This document shows positions 24,801 through 39,800 of a stretch of 64,000 bases of DNA, piece by piece (within the stretch, counting starts at the first letter, position 1; each line of letters begins with the position of its first letter). The stretch spans positions 120,668,557 through 120,732,556 of the forward strand of contig OX375879.1 in assembly GCA_947359465.1 (NCBI GenBank), read 5' to 3'. Source of the DNA: Metellina segmentata. Its lineage: Eukaryota; Arthropoda; Arachnida; Araneae; Tetragnathidae. A model generated the notes under the pieces. That model ran no database searches and was not told where the DNA came from. It saw nothing but the letters and a program-made list of their open reading frames with translations. Made by a program: the position numbers and the translations under genes.

Positions 24801-27800
24801 GCACTCTTGAGGGAAATTCTTGTGAGAGATTTTGCATACTTCCATGATAGACGGGTGAGTATTCAGTTCAAATAGTTTGATCAATTCATTCATTGATTAG
24901 TCGGTAGTTGAATTGGAGCAATGCAAGTGATATTGGCGAAGGTCTGATCGATCCCGAAGATATTCCCTGACTACATGGAGCGACCCACCGGTCTGGTGGT
25001 TAAAGTGTAAGCCTCTAGATAGGAAGGTTTCTTGTTCGTATCTGGGTCAGTGCATGGTTGTGTGTAAGCTTAGGGTGTAGAGGCGGTTGGTGCACCTTAA
25101 ATCTGTCGTGGCGGAAGTTGTCACGTTGGGTTGGTGTGGAAATTTGGAGAGTGGGGTGCCATCTAAGATGTTGCCTCGTCATCTGACCGTGGTTCAAAAA
25201 AGGATGTGTTGTTGTCTTCGGACTGTCGTCGTCAATAGCTCGTTGCATTGCTCTAGAACGGCATTAATAAAAATTACCGTACCTTAGTTTACCTTACCCT
25301 GACTGCATAGGGATACAAGGTATGTGTACGTAGATAAATATTGTCTCACTGGAGCAACACATCGACCTAGTGGCGATGGTCCGGAATCAAACAACCCGGT
25401 GCCATTTTTGACCAGGTCAGGTGACGAGATCTGCACCCAACCGAATTTTGAACTCGCAACTTTCCGGTTGCTGATCCATTACTCTTCCAACTGGACTACG
25501 AAGCCCCTCACTAGTTGTTAGTTGAATTTACTTTGCAATGGAGCGATACAACGGGGTAGTGGTGATAATCTTGAATCAGTCCCGAAGAATGTCACTGACT
25601 ACATGTGGATAGAAGGTAAGGAAAGGTAATTTTAATTAACGTCGTACTAGAGCAATACAACGGGCTATTGAGACGACAGTCCTGAATCAATTCCATAAGG
25701 AAAAGATCCGAGGACAACACCACGTAATTTTGAACTACGGTTAGATGACGAGTAGATGGAAAGAGAGAAACGATTGAATACAAATACTAAATCAGTTAAA
25801 GGTGTCTACAAATATTGTATTTCAGGTTGATAAATTAAGCGTGTTTTGTTCTAACTTTAAAAGCATTGAAGTATGTGTAATTAGTAACTATACTCTATAA
25901 CAAAAAAAATCGACGCACCAAGAAGTTGCAGAGATGCAGTGGTGCCTGGCTCTATAAACTTGGAACGGCGCTGACGGGACGTATAGTCTTTAGTGTGCTG
26001 ACGACAACCGCAGACGAGTATATGACGTCCAGGGCAGCGTGGGGATCCTGCTTTTACTAACGCACGCCACACAGGCCCGCAACAGGACGTTAGGATCTCG
26101 GGTACCATCTCCTTTGATAGTCATTCCTGGCACACTTACAGCACAGAGAAACATAGACGACATTCTACAACCGGTTGCGTTACCGTTCCTTTTGCGACAC
26201 CCCGGACTTTTCAACAAGATAATGCCTGGCCGCACACGTCGTGTTGCTATGAATTGTCTTCGAGCTCTCCCAACACTTCCTTGGCCAGCTAGGTCTCCCG
26301 ATCTCTCTCCCATAGAGCACATTAAGGACGTTATGAGAAGACGATTGCAAACATCCCGGAATGTTGATAATTTAGCCCTACGTTTGGAGACATTGTGGCA
26401 AGAAATATTGCAGGACACCATCCGGGAACTTTTTCAGTCTATTCCAGTGACAGCTAGCATCCAGGCCATTGGTGGACCAACGCCTTATTGACATCCTCCC
26501 TTTGCAACAGTCGAACTCTGAAATAAATCATTCAATTGTTCTGAATTTTTAATCGTTTGTTATTCGTTTTTCACATCCACCCATTTGTTATTGCAATCGT
26601 ACAGCTATTTCTTAGTGCGACGATTTTTTTTGTTATGAGTGTAATTATGTCGCACTGGAGCAAACACTATTGGGGATGTACCGTGATCAATCCCCAATAT
26701 AAAGATACGAGAGCAACACCATGTAATTTTGAACCACGGCCAGATGATGAGGTCAACACCTGAGCCGGCACCCCACTCTTCGAACTTACACAATACGCCA
26801 ACGTGAGGACATTGGAGGCCACACACCGCAGTCCCTTCAAGAATGCAGAAGAAGTCATGCAGAGGGGGTCAGTTACCCGCTTGGGGTCAAACAAACAGGT
26901 GCACGTGTGATGTCAAATGGTACCTTCCACAGTAGTACTTATCTGTACAAACTAATGAGAAAAATTAATTTTTCCCTTGATTGACCATGGTTCAAAATGA
27001 TGTGGTATTGTACTCGGGTCCTTTACTTGGGGATGGATCCCGGAACACCGCCCACAGCCCATTATGTTGCTCCAGTGCGACTTTAATTAACTATCTAAGG
27101 ATTCAAATCGTTCTAATTTTGTCATAACACAGATGGAAAATATTTATTCGTATTATCTGTTACCACTGTATTATAATTTGTAATTTTTCTGTTTCAATTT
27201 TAAGGAATTCAATTCTGGCGACGATATCCTGGACAAAATGCTATCAGTCATACAGGGAGAAGACTGGAAAAGGATTCGAAGTATAGTAACTCCTACATTC
27301 TCCACTGGAAAAATTAAACGTGTGAGTAAAGATAGATATTCCTTTTCGCGTGTTATTTTGTCTAACATGACATAAATTTTTAAAATTAATTCCTGTATAC
27401 GTTTGATTCCTGTAATACGTTTGATTAAATTTTCCGGACTTTTCGGAAGTCTGGAAAATTACTAAATTTTCCAATCTTCCAGACGGAAAAGGGAGCCGTG
27501 GTAGTTTAGTTGGAAGAGTGACGGATTAGCAACTGGAGGGATGAAAGCTCGAAACTCAATCCATCAAAAGACCGTTGTATGTATGAGGGCTGGTGAAGGT
27601 AAAATATCTGTCGTCTAAATCCCTAATGTCCTCACGTTGGTGTTTATGTTTGGAGATTAGATCTTTTTTGGATCGAGTTTTAAAGTCGCAATCCTCCGGT
27701 TGCAAATCCTCTTTCAACCACTCTCTGACGGCCCTATGTTTTAAGGAATACAAATCTATCTAAAAAATATATATACAAGAAGAAATGTCACTTTTGTTTT

Positions 27801-30800
27801 CGTTTTGTGTGAAATATCGCCAAATCTATTTCGCCGTATTCAAACTGCCACCAAAAGTAATACAGAGCAGAAGATTACTTTTTCTGCTTAGAATTGCTTT
27901 CTTGAACCTTCTAATTATTTTTGTACTTTCTTTTTATAAAAAAAATACTTCCCGGTCACCCCTTGACTAGTCTTAAAAGGCTTATTACCCAGGTTACAAA
28001 AAATCTCTGCGGCGGCAGTGGTCTTTATGGCATGTTAAGCAGTTGTGGTACCAACACAATATTTACCACAAAATTGCCACACTTCGACACAATTAATTTC
28101 TATGTCCATACTGCTTTTCTTTTCCTGTTTTGTATGGGATTTTTATTTACTCCCTTTATGGGAAGGTACAATCCCATCATAAAATCCGGTTGTGGAGTTA
28201 GTAGGTTCAGGGGCCTAAACAATTAGCTCCACGGACTGTGGGTTTAAGAGAACTAGAAATCAATAACAGTATTGATACAAACGTCAAAAAGGCCTACCAA
28301 AGAGCTCTTAAAGAGCATAAAAAGATTACGAAGGTTCCTTTATATTTTCAAGCTCAAGCTTCTCACTAGTCAAAAACTTATCTCCACACTGCGCTTAAAG
28401 CTGTCTATCGTATCAGCGAAGCCGTTTTTTAACAAAAGAAAGAAAATATAATAAATATGAAGGTAAAATAAGAAAATATGAAGGTAAAGAATTTTTTAAA
28501 TAGTTCTCACACATGTCTTTCTTTATATTTTATTCAACACTACCAAAATCATACCTAGGTATCACGATAACACACGATTGTGGGAAATAGAAAGGGTGAA
28601 TTCTGCGCAAGAAAGTGTTGATGCGAAACATCTTGCGTGTGATTGATATTTACTAGCTGATGATTTTAAAAGGGACGTACTCTCGCACTTTAAGAAACCG
28701 AAAATGGGCTTTTAACACGTTAAAATTCTTCATAATCGAAACAACGAAACGACGAAATAAAGCCGAACGCACTTATCAATAGTTTCCGTAAAACCAACAT
28801 ACAAGGAGTGTACGTTGCGCACTAAACGAACATTGAATAAAATTCAATTTGGAGTAACTGCATTGGTAATATGACTTCTTATTTTTTACATAAAAAATTA
28901 TTTATAAGCATAGTTCATTTCTGATTCATGGGCGTTTGGTTTTCGTATCGTAAAAATCTTTAGATAGGTAGGTTATTAATTAACGTCGCACAGGAGCGAC
29001 ACAAGGGACTATTAGCGACGGTCCATCCCAAAAGGAAAGATTCAAGGACAAGACCTCGTAATTTTTAACTACGATCAGATGACACCTGAGCTGTCATCCC
29101 ACTCTCCAAACTGTCCAACACGTGAGAGCATTTGAGTCTACGATTTAACGTGCACCAGTCCCCATGTACACAACAGTCTTAGACTGAACAATTTTCCTAA
29201 GGACGAAATAAAACTGTCCTCTTGCTACAAGCGGAAATGAAGATGCAAATAGGAGAAACAATATTGTTCCTTTTCTTTAGAACTGGTGACATTTTAACAT
29301 GTTTTTGCAGAAAAGTCTGGCCACCAGAGGGTAGTTTTTGTCACGAAAATAATACAAGGTTAACTCTCCAAATGGTTTCGACGACATATATCCTCCATTA
29401 AGATCTAACCAATTTTGTTAACGACTTGATACCTCGTCATCCAGATATTGCCGATTATTTCATGATTACAAGATTAAGACCTGGTTAGTCTCATTGTCCA
29501 TAAGTTGTCTATCTACGGATGGTTGAATACTGTCCATCCGTACTAGACCAGGGTCGATAATTTTTGAAACCAAAAAAAATAATAGTAGGATGAAACCCGT
29601 TAAAAAAGGACGAGAATATAACAAAAATGAAAGGAAAAATAATTTACGGGCGATCTGAGGTCGGGAAGTGGAAGGGGGTGAGTTTTTAAGGGTAAAAAAC
29701 GGTGTATCTCAATTTCCGGCAAAACTACAAGTCCTATGGAAAAAAATTAAATGACAAAGTTGTAGGTAATAAAGAGACCTACAACTTTTGTAATTTCACT
29801 TTTTTCACATAACCTCAAAATTTATATGAAAAATTCAAATAATCAAGTTTTTGGTATTTTATTTTTATCTTATGCAAACAAAATTTTTTTTTTCACAAAA
29901 TTTTGTGAAAACTTACCTTTTTATGTCCTAAAGACACTGTAATTTTTTTTATTTGAAATATTTATTTTTTCACCTTATTTTGACTTAATATCGAAAAAAC
30001 ACCCTAATTTTCAATCGAAAATTCTCGCGTCAAAATATCAGCTTTTTAAAAAAAGTTGGGGAGTTTTTTGTTCATTGAAATCTTTTCTTTCTGATAATGT
30101 AAAAAAAAATATACATTACTATGGTAAATGTTCTCAGAAAATGCAAAGAAAAGAAAAAAACTCGAATCCGAAATTTTTTTTTTTAATCACTATGTACAAT
30201 TTTGAGCTGTTTAGTAAAATTTAACTTTAATTACTTGAAAAACGTAAGATTCTATGTTACATTGAACAGATTCATCCATATTGATAATCTGAAAAGACAA
30301 AATCAAATTAATAATGCCTTTACAGTTTTATCATGAGTACTTACACTGATAAAAAGTTAACTTGATTCAAAAGACTTGATCATTCGACTTTAATTTTTTA
30401 GGTTATGTTACATTAAGCATACTATTTATGACGGAAAATATTATTATTTTTATTTTAGAGTTGATTGATACAGATTAAAATATAGTTAGTATTTACCTTG
30501 CTATGTAGATTCCAAAAGTGTGTTTTAAAGTAAATTTGTCACAGTTTTCTTGAAGTAACTCAGCCTGCACGTGTATTTTTATGAACGATGTTGTTTACTG
30601 CTCTGTATCTCGAATACTGGCTAACGGTTTTTACAGCTGCTACGAATTAACAGGTAGAAAGACCTAGACCCGCCTAGCCCCTTCCCCACTTCTCTATGAA
30701 ATACCTTTTGATGGGCTAAAATTATCACTAGGTAACTCAGGTATATAAGTTATCTTAAAATAGCAATAAATAAGCATCTATGCACATAATTTAAAGAATA

Positions 30801-33800
30801 TTCTACAACTTTCTCAAAATATTGTAGATGTCTTATTAAATATTAACTTATTTGGTTGTTAATTATAGTAGTATATTTCGATTTGTATTTTTTTGTTTAT
30901 CAAAGTAGCATAGAATCTTACGTTTTTCAAGTAATTAAAGTGTAAATTTTACTAAATAGCTCAAAATTGTACATAGTGATTAAAAAAAAAAATTCGGATT
31001 CGAGTTTTTTTTTCTTTTCTTTGCATTTTCTGAGAACATTTACCATAGTAATGTATATATTTTTTTACATTATCAGAAAGAAAAGATTTCAACGAACAAA
31101 AAACTCCCCAACTTTTTTTAAAAAGCTGATATTTTGACGCGAGAATTTTCGATTGAAAATTAGGGTGTTTTTTCGATATTAAGTCAAAATAAGGTGAAAA
31201 AATAAATATTTCAAATAAAAAAAATTACAGTGTCTTTAGGACATAAAAAGGTAAGTTTTCACAAATTTTCGTGAACAAAAAAATTTTTTTTTGCATATGA
31301 TAAAAATAAAAAATCAAAACATGATTATTTGAGTTTTTCACATAAATTTTGAGGTTATGTGAAAAAAGTGTAATTACAAAAGTTGTAGGTATCTTTATTA
31401 CCTACAACTTTGTCACTTAATTTTTTTCCATAGAACTTATAGTTTTGCCGGAAATTGAGATACACCGTTTTTTACTCTTAAAAACTCACCCCCTTCCACT
31501 TCCCGACCTCAGATCGCCCGTAAATTATTTTTCCTTTCATTTTTGTTATATTCTCGTCCTTTTTTAACGGGTTTCATCCTACTATAATTTTTTTTTTACT
31601 TTTTACCATTTTAAAAATTATCGACCCTGGTCTATACTACCGGATGGTAATTGAAAGTTACCCTCTCAAACTTTGAATCTAAGGGAAAAGAATATCGCAG
31701 TAAGTAAACGATCATTTCAGCACAAGCCTATTTTACCTCTGTTTATAGAATAAATAAAACATTATTTCCCCTTCACGTGATTTCGACGAGATATCTCGTC
31801 CATCATAATCTGAACAATTTTGCTTGTAACAAGATATCGCGTCATCAATATAGTGTCGAGTTTTTAATGAATACAAGATCCAGACATGGTCAGTTTTCTT
31901 CCAATGACAAGATACCTCGTCCATTATGATCTGGTCATTATTTCTAGTAAATTCGTTACAACCATCAGGAGGGTTGTGAAGACATTGGACACCTCGGAAA
32001 GGTGCTTAAATTCAACGGAAAATAGGGTAAAAAAAGCTCTTATATTTGAATCGAAGCTAGAGGCGGCCAGTGACCAAATAAAAAAAATTCCATAAGGAAT
32101 GTCATTAATTAAATTTTTAAAAATTTTAGTGTTAAGAAAAATTGTTTCATTAAAAAGTTATTCCAAAACAAATTGGTGATAGTCCATCGTACATTGAAAT
32201 GGCCTGTGTAACGCCTATATTAATTGTTGAACACAAACGTAAGTATTAAACTAGTGACCAAATACGTTCGATTCCATAAATAATGTCGTTAGTTGAATCA
32301 AAAATGTTTATTAAAACTTTTCATTTGAAATTTATTCTAAAACAAAACGGGGGTGGCCTTAAACGCGATGAAACAACTCTCTAAAAGTGTTATAGTTGTT
32401 ATAATGGATTGTTTCATGTGTTCCTAATTGGTTCATTGTTGAACACGTAAGTATGCATTGAACTAGTAATTAAATGCCAACTCGTTTCTTTAGATGATGA
32501 ATATTTTGAAGGAATGTTCCATAACATTAGTTCAGAACTTCAGAACTGCTTCAGAAGCCGGTAAATACATCGATGCGAAAAGGTGAATATCTATCTGTGT
32601 TTAAATACTTTTTAACACACTTCACTTGAAATATTTTGCAGATCATGTTAGTATATATTGATGGTCTTTTATCACTATATTAAGAATGTTTTTCTAAAAG
32701 TGTTACGTCACCTTGTTAGAAATGCATTTTAGATCTGTTTATCTATTTCTAAATGTGTTGTCATCTTGTTAGAAATGTATTCTAGATCTGTTTATCTAAT
32801 TTTTTAAAATTATTCTTTGCAATTTTTAATCTAAAATAAGGAACAGATTTTCATAATTTATTTCCGCCATCATGGAATGTAATTGTGTATAGGTCCTATG
32901 TATTATGCAACTATTATATCATGTAGGTCATGTTCGTAATGTAGGTTTGCTTTGCAACATAAACAAAGTACTAAAATTCTGCGACAATGGTAAGTATCTA
33001 GGTATTTTATTTTAACGTTAACCATGATAAGTATTTAAATATTCTATTTAACTTCAGCCATGATAAACATTTAAATATTTTATTTCACTTTAGCAATATA
33101 AGTATTTTAATATTTATTTAACGTTAAACATGAATAGTGATTTGTGTCTTTGCACGATTGCTTTTATTTAAGAGGCTCCAAATCATTCTGGTATCCCTTC
33201 TGTTGGCTGTCTCAACAAATAACCTCATCATTGGAAGAAGATTAATCAAATCTTCGTATACGAGATATTTCAGAAAAATAAATGAACATTATCTCGATCT
33301 CGTCATCCTCAAACAATCCGCAATATCTTGAGGGCGGAGTGTAGGTATGTAGGTAGGTATTTACATTAACGTCGCTCTGAAGCAACACAACGGGCTACTA
33401 GCAACGCTACAGAATCATACCCGAAAGGAAAGATTCGAGGACAACACCCCGGTCAGATGACGATGTCACATCTGAGGTTGTACCCCACTCTCCAAACTTC
33501 CACACCATCTTGACGTTGATATATCTCGTCATTAGCAAAATGGATAGACGAAATATCTCGTCAAAGCCACTTGGAGGGTTAACAAGATGGTAAATTTCCT
33601 GACTATAAAAAAGATCTGATGAGTTATAAAAATTACTGAGAAATGCTCCGGTATCTTTAAGAAATGAAAATTTGTTTCTTTTTCTCCTCCTCCTCCTCAG
33701 ATTATATGGAGCTTTCACGATGGACGTAATCGCCAATTCAGCTTTTTCGACTAGAATAGACTCACACAACGACCCAGACAACATGTTCGTCCGGATGGCC

Positions 33801-36800
33801 AGCAGAGCCTTCAATCAGAGCAGTTGGAGATTTATAATTTTCTGCAAGTATCTCAGCAAATTATTTTCTATTACACTCTTTCTCTCTTCTTTTTTCTCTT
33901 TGCTTCTCAACGCTTTTTTCTCTTTGTAGTTGTTGCTCCGGGTTTGGTAAGAGCACTCAAATTACCTCTCTTCGGTAAAGGTACCTTGGATTTCTTCAAA
34001 GACGTTACACATCAGATTGTAGAGGAAAGAAGGAAAACGGGAAAGGTAACAACAAAAGCTATTCTTTAGTTTACGGTGAACTAAGTCACCAATGCAAAAT
34101 TAAATTTCCAAAGCAATACAAAAGTATATGCAGGGTGTCCTGAATACATGGGCCAATCTTTGGGTAAGTAAAATACATATAAAGAAGCATTTTTTGTATA
34201 ACCACATGGGGTGGAAATGAAAAGTGCAGGTGGAAAAACAAGAAATGCTGAGGAATTGAAAAAAAGCTCTTTACTTATATAATATTACAGTAACTGCTCA
34301 AATGTGTCACCGCCAACATCGATACAGGCCTGGTAGCGCCTAGCAAGTGATTCACAAACTGTTGCAGCAGCGACTGAAAGTTTTGCTATCAGGTCGTCAT
34401 CAGAATCAATTGGAGTCTTGTAGACGAATGCCTTTAAGTGTCCCCATAAGAAAAAAATCGATACTTGATAAATCTGGTGAACGTGCTGGCAAAGCGACTG
34501 GTCCACCTCATCCAATCCATCAAGGGCCAAAGTTGGCATTGAGGTAACTACGCACATTATTGCAGGAATGGTCTGGAATCCCATCGTGCTGAAACCACAT
34601 GGTATTTCGAACAGCAACTGGAACACTGTCAATTAATTCTGGTAATACCTCTTCCAGAAAGATTAGATACGTTCTGCCGCTTATTCGATTTGGGAGCAAG
34701 TATGGGCCACTAAGGAAATCGTTCACAATGCCCGCCCACACATTAACAGAGAAGCGCTTCTGAAAAGCATGCGGACATGTAGCATATGGGTTAGAGGTAG
34801 CCCACACATGGGAATTGTGCAAATTAAAAATTCCGTCTCGCGTAAAGCTGGTCTCACCAGTGTAAAGTACATTTTCAGAGAAGCTCGGAGTGAATGTACT
34901 CTGCTGCAAAAACCTATGACAGAAATCTACACGCCGATGATAATCTGCTGCCTTCAGTGCTTGCGTTCACTGTAAGTCGTTTGCTCTAAAAATATTATGG
35001 AAGTAAAGAGCTTTTTTTCATTTCTTCAGCATTTCTTGTTTTTCCACCTGCACTTTTCATTTCCGACCCCATTTTGCTGTACACAAAATGCTTCTTTATA
35101 TGTATTTTACTAGTAATGACTAGGTAGTGACTAAATGGACTCAAAGCTACAGCCTGATCAACTGAAGCTTATTTTATTTTTATTTTATCTCGTTTTGATT
35201 TCTTTCCCCTTTGTTCTATTCCCCCATGTTTCTCACCTGAGTGCTTACTCCAGTGAGTAAAGATGGTTCAAGTGCTGGTAAAAATACTATATAACATTAC
35301 AAATTAAAAATATGATGGAACAAGGATTGCACATTTTTAGAGAACTCGTACGAAATAGAGTACATTATACTAAGAAAACTAGCTTTCTGTTCCTGAAAAG
35401 TCAATTTAATTTATTTATCAACCTACTTCGCATATCGAGACATTGTTTTCATACTTATGTTGAATAAAAGTTATTTTACATGAATTTGTTACTTGTTTAA
35501 AACGCGCTTTGAATCTGAGAGTAAATTTTAAATATGTTTCCTCTCCGACGAGAATCCAGAATGTTAGAAAAACAATTAGGTTCAGGATGGGTAATTTTAA
35601 AAAAGAGGTAATTGTAAACAAGCTATACAAGCGCCCACGTGGGGTTCCTAGAAACTAAAAAGTTGTGAATTTTGAAAGCTTGCAGCCCAGAGGATGTACT
35701 GTGGTGGTCCCGATTTCTTTGAACCACAGCTGAAGTAATCTGTTTAGTTGAAAAATTTGTGGATGAAAAGTTTGGGTTTTAAAGTTGTTGTGTTCTGCAC
35801 TTTCTGCTGCCCTCCATACTATATTGAAAGGTATGTTGTTCCAATTCTTTACAAAGGTCAGTTATGTTTCTATCGAACAGAAAAGCATTGACTTTTCCTT
35901 CTGGGAACTTTAATGCACCTACAGTTGAATGTTTACAACTACCCCATATTTTTCAAGGGACGGGGTAACTGTAAACATAACTTTGCCAATAGTTTCGTTC
36001 ACTTTGGATAGAATACAAATGTGCTTTTCGGTGTAGTTTTGTATTTAATCTTATTTACTACGTTTTAATTGCATTTTATTGCATTTTTGGGGAGCAGGAA
36101 GACTGATTTACTAAAACGTCTCACATCTGGTGAAGTTCTTACAGCTAACCAAGTTATGTCACTTCTGAATGACGCAGAAAAAAAACCAAATGGATGCCGA
36201 GTGAGAAGAAAGTGAAAGAGCCAGAAGTAAGCAAGAAACCAAGAAAGAAGCAAATGGTAAGGAAAGCAAAACTCGAGGACAGTGAGAATGAAGATCTATT
36301 GAAAGAATTGGCTAACATTGACGGTGAAGAGTTTGAAGTTCTCCAAACAATCAAGCAAAATATAGAAGACTAGCTTGTAGGGGAAGTTAAATATTTTGGA
36401 GCCATTTATGGAAGACATTGAAACGTTTCTGCTTGTAGGTGTTGAGGGGGTAAAGAGAAAGAAAACCCATTTTTTGTATGTATGAGGGGTGTATGTCGTT
36501 TCAGAAGAAGAGTTTGAGATTACCGGACTCAAATGCATCGATAATGCATAGACTAAATTCACTGTGGTTGAAAAATATTGATTCTGTGTTACCAAAGATC
36601 ATGTCAAAGCAATTTTACCTACTCTAACCTTTAGCAAAGAAGGCAGTAAACAAATTTTCCATTTGAGGGCATTGTTAATGTGTAAGAAGTGTAATGTTTG
36701 TTTTTTGTACCTAAGTTTGTATTTTTCAATGTTTAGTTGTTTTTTTTAATTTGTAATTTTCTGGTTTGTTTTTTTGCACTAAATACATTCTTTGTTCAGT

Positions 36801-39800
36801 AAACGTTTGAATTATTTATTCTTATGTATTCCTGTAAGTTTACCTCATGATCAATGAAACTTTCAAGGGTCACTATATTTTGCTGAGGTAAGAAGTGGGA
36901 GTATTTGGTAAATGTAAAGATCAAAACGGGGTAATTATAAACATGGTATTAGAAGGGTAAAAATACCATTGAAGTTCCTTCTAATGCCATGACTACTGCA
37001 CATGCTGTCACTTATTCAATATTCAATATCACAAGGAAAATCGTTGTTTACAATTACTCCTATATTTAGGGGTGATTGTAAACACATGGGGTGATTGTGA
37101 ACAGCCTAGTACGGTGTTAAATTTCTTTCATGGACTCTTCATACTAATTAAATATTAAAATAGAATAGTGACAAGTTAGTTTAGTAGGGTGAACAATGTT
37201 TAATTACTTTATCAAGCGGTTGAAAATAGGGATTGAAAACGAAATACAAATTTTTTTTACCCTATTACATGAATGGGAAATTGGTAATTTTTAATTAACG
37301 TCGTACTAGAGCAACACATACGGGCTATTGACGACTTTCCGGAATCAATTCCGAAAGGAAGTGTTTGAAGACACCTCTCGATATTGAACCAAGGTTAGAT
37401 GAGGAGGTCAATGTCTGTGAGCTGTCCACTTCACGCCAATGTGAGAATATTTGAGGTCACGACATATTTAACATGCACCAGTCCCACGTACCCAACGATC
37501 TTTGGTTGGATTGCGTTTGCTGATCCGCTGCTCTTCCAACCGGCTCCCTTAAAACAAAAAAGAATTCTAAAAAAAAATTAAAAACATTTGTAACACAAAT
37601 TTTCTTGATAAAGTTAAAATCTGCAAAGTTGAATCTTTGTTGAGAACTGTATGTAATTAAAGATCTTTGTCTCGTAGCCAAGAAATGATTTCCTTCAGCT
37701 GCTGATGGACACAGCCAAAGAAGTCGAGGAAGAGGATCGCGATGCTCAAGACGAAGCAAAGAGCGGCACTAGTTACGAAGACGATATTGCTCGACAGATT
37801 TTAAAAACAGTTACTTCGAAATGTAAGTAAACAAATGACAAAAAAGTTTGAAATCAAAGATGACTGTCTACTGAGGTTTATCTCGACACAACTCATTTAT
37901 CATTCTGGTTACGTCCATTTATTTTGCGGGTCGGGTACAAATATTTGGAGAGCCGTATCTGATCTGTGGTGGATTTATTCCATGACCTTCCAGATTACTT
38001 GGGAAGCAGTTCCCAGTCAGCAAAACATGCCCCATACCATGACATTCTTACCAGACACTTGAACTGTGCGAACAAGGCAAGATGGGTTCATTGTTTTGCG
38101 GTGAACTTAGCCACCACTACAAAAATTACGATACACTAGTATATATAGCAGTGTAATCCAACTCTACCATTGAGTACTTTTTGGTAGACACAAGTTGTAC
38201 TGTTTCACAACAGCTTGCCGTGAGAATCTCGTCAAACTCTACGTCTTCCGTTGGTGCAGAACAAGGTGTAGATTTGTCTGACCACGTACAGGTATTACCT
38301 TTTTCCAATCCTCAGAGGTCCAGTTATGTGTCTTATTGGCACCCCTGTAACCGAACTCTGATTTTCCTTGCAGAAATTGCAGGTTTCCACCCTGGTATGC
38401 GATGGCCTCTGCAAGTCAAAGCGCATTGTTAGCTATGAGATCCGTTGGTTAAAGGTTGATAACAGTTGCAGCACAGTGGAGTCACTTTTCTGCCTTACAA
38501 TCCGTCTGAGACGCCGCCGATCAGGGTCTAGATTAAATGTTTTAGACCCACAGTTGCTTCTTTTGAACTTCAACTCTGTTTCGAACTTTTAAACACCGAC
38601 GAAATCGCATCTTTCGAGAACCCAGTGAGTTCATCTCTATAGCCAATCCCGTGACTTCTGCTAAATGGACCCCAAACAAAAGTCCTTTTTAAAACGGTGA
38701 AAGATCTTTCCCCATTTTGCTTCTTTCCTCGTGAAATGAACATGCACAGCATTCTTGTACCGCCAAAACAATTGATACGTGTCACCCACCCTACACATGT
38801 CATAGACGGTTTGTGCATAACCACGACCCGTAACCAACATTTGCATAATTAATTAACGGGTTTCTAATTCGTTGGCCAGTGTGTGCATCTTATTGTATTT
38901 ATGCTTTCATTTCTGCAATTTAAACTTTTTTTCAGCCCTTTCTATGGATGAGCTAGTAGCACAGTGCGTGAGTTTCTTCCTGGGCGGATATGAAACTACA
39001 GCTTCAACACTAGCCTTCGCTACATACAGTCTTGCCTTGTATCCAGAGATACAGGACAGGTTAAGGAAAGAAGTGGATGACGTTTTGAAAGAAAATAACG
39101 TGCGTACTTGTGCTTTCATTTATCTAATATGACTTCCCTACTTTGAAACTTTTGATTCATTGTATACCTTCTAAATGTCCTAGTAAGAAAAGTGACTATT
39201 TTTTTGGCTGCATATGGCCAGGCAACACCTAAAGAGAAAATACTTTCTCAGTCAGAGAACTATAGTAAAAGATAATGTAGAGTTTTTTAGGCAAGTTTAA
39301 ATGATCAATTTTTCCGTCTTTTATACACTAAACAGCAATTGAATTAGGGATAGCTTGCATTTGCAAATTTAGAACTGTGTGCAAGCCTGGAAGTAGTTTG
39401 CAAATGACGTAAGCAGCTGTTTGACAAGATAAGTAGTGCTGCTCACGGTATCAGTAATATTCAAAAGCAGTATGGGTAAGAGGGTGGATCTAAGTACATT
39501 TGATCGTGGGCAAATAGTCGGGCCCGACGAATGGATCACTCGATCTCGGAAGTAGTGCAGACACTCGGCTATTCACGCACCACTGTGTCAAGTGTGTACT
39601 GTGAGTACGTCGATTCTGGTAAAACTATCCCTGCCATGGTCAACTGCCGTGGACATCAGCGTGTGGATGAGCGAGGTCGGCCAATGGACAGTCGAGATGT
39701 GGAAACTGTTACCTGGAGTGATGAGTCGAGATTCATTTTGGTTATATGCCGATGGCAGAGTATGTGTACGACGTAAACCACATGAAGCGATGGATCTTTC

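Noticed and set aside
25990..26421. 143-codon minus-strand open frame
   Set aside because: It is antisense to the Tc1 transposase remnant; coding motifs are on the plus strand.
33848..33929. GT-AG alternative for P450 intron 7
   Set aside because: Gives a frameshift and a TAA within 17 codons of the junction; the GC donor restores the conserved frame.
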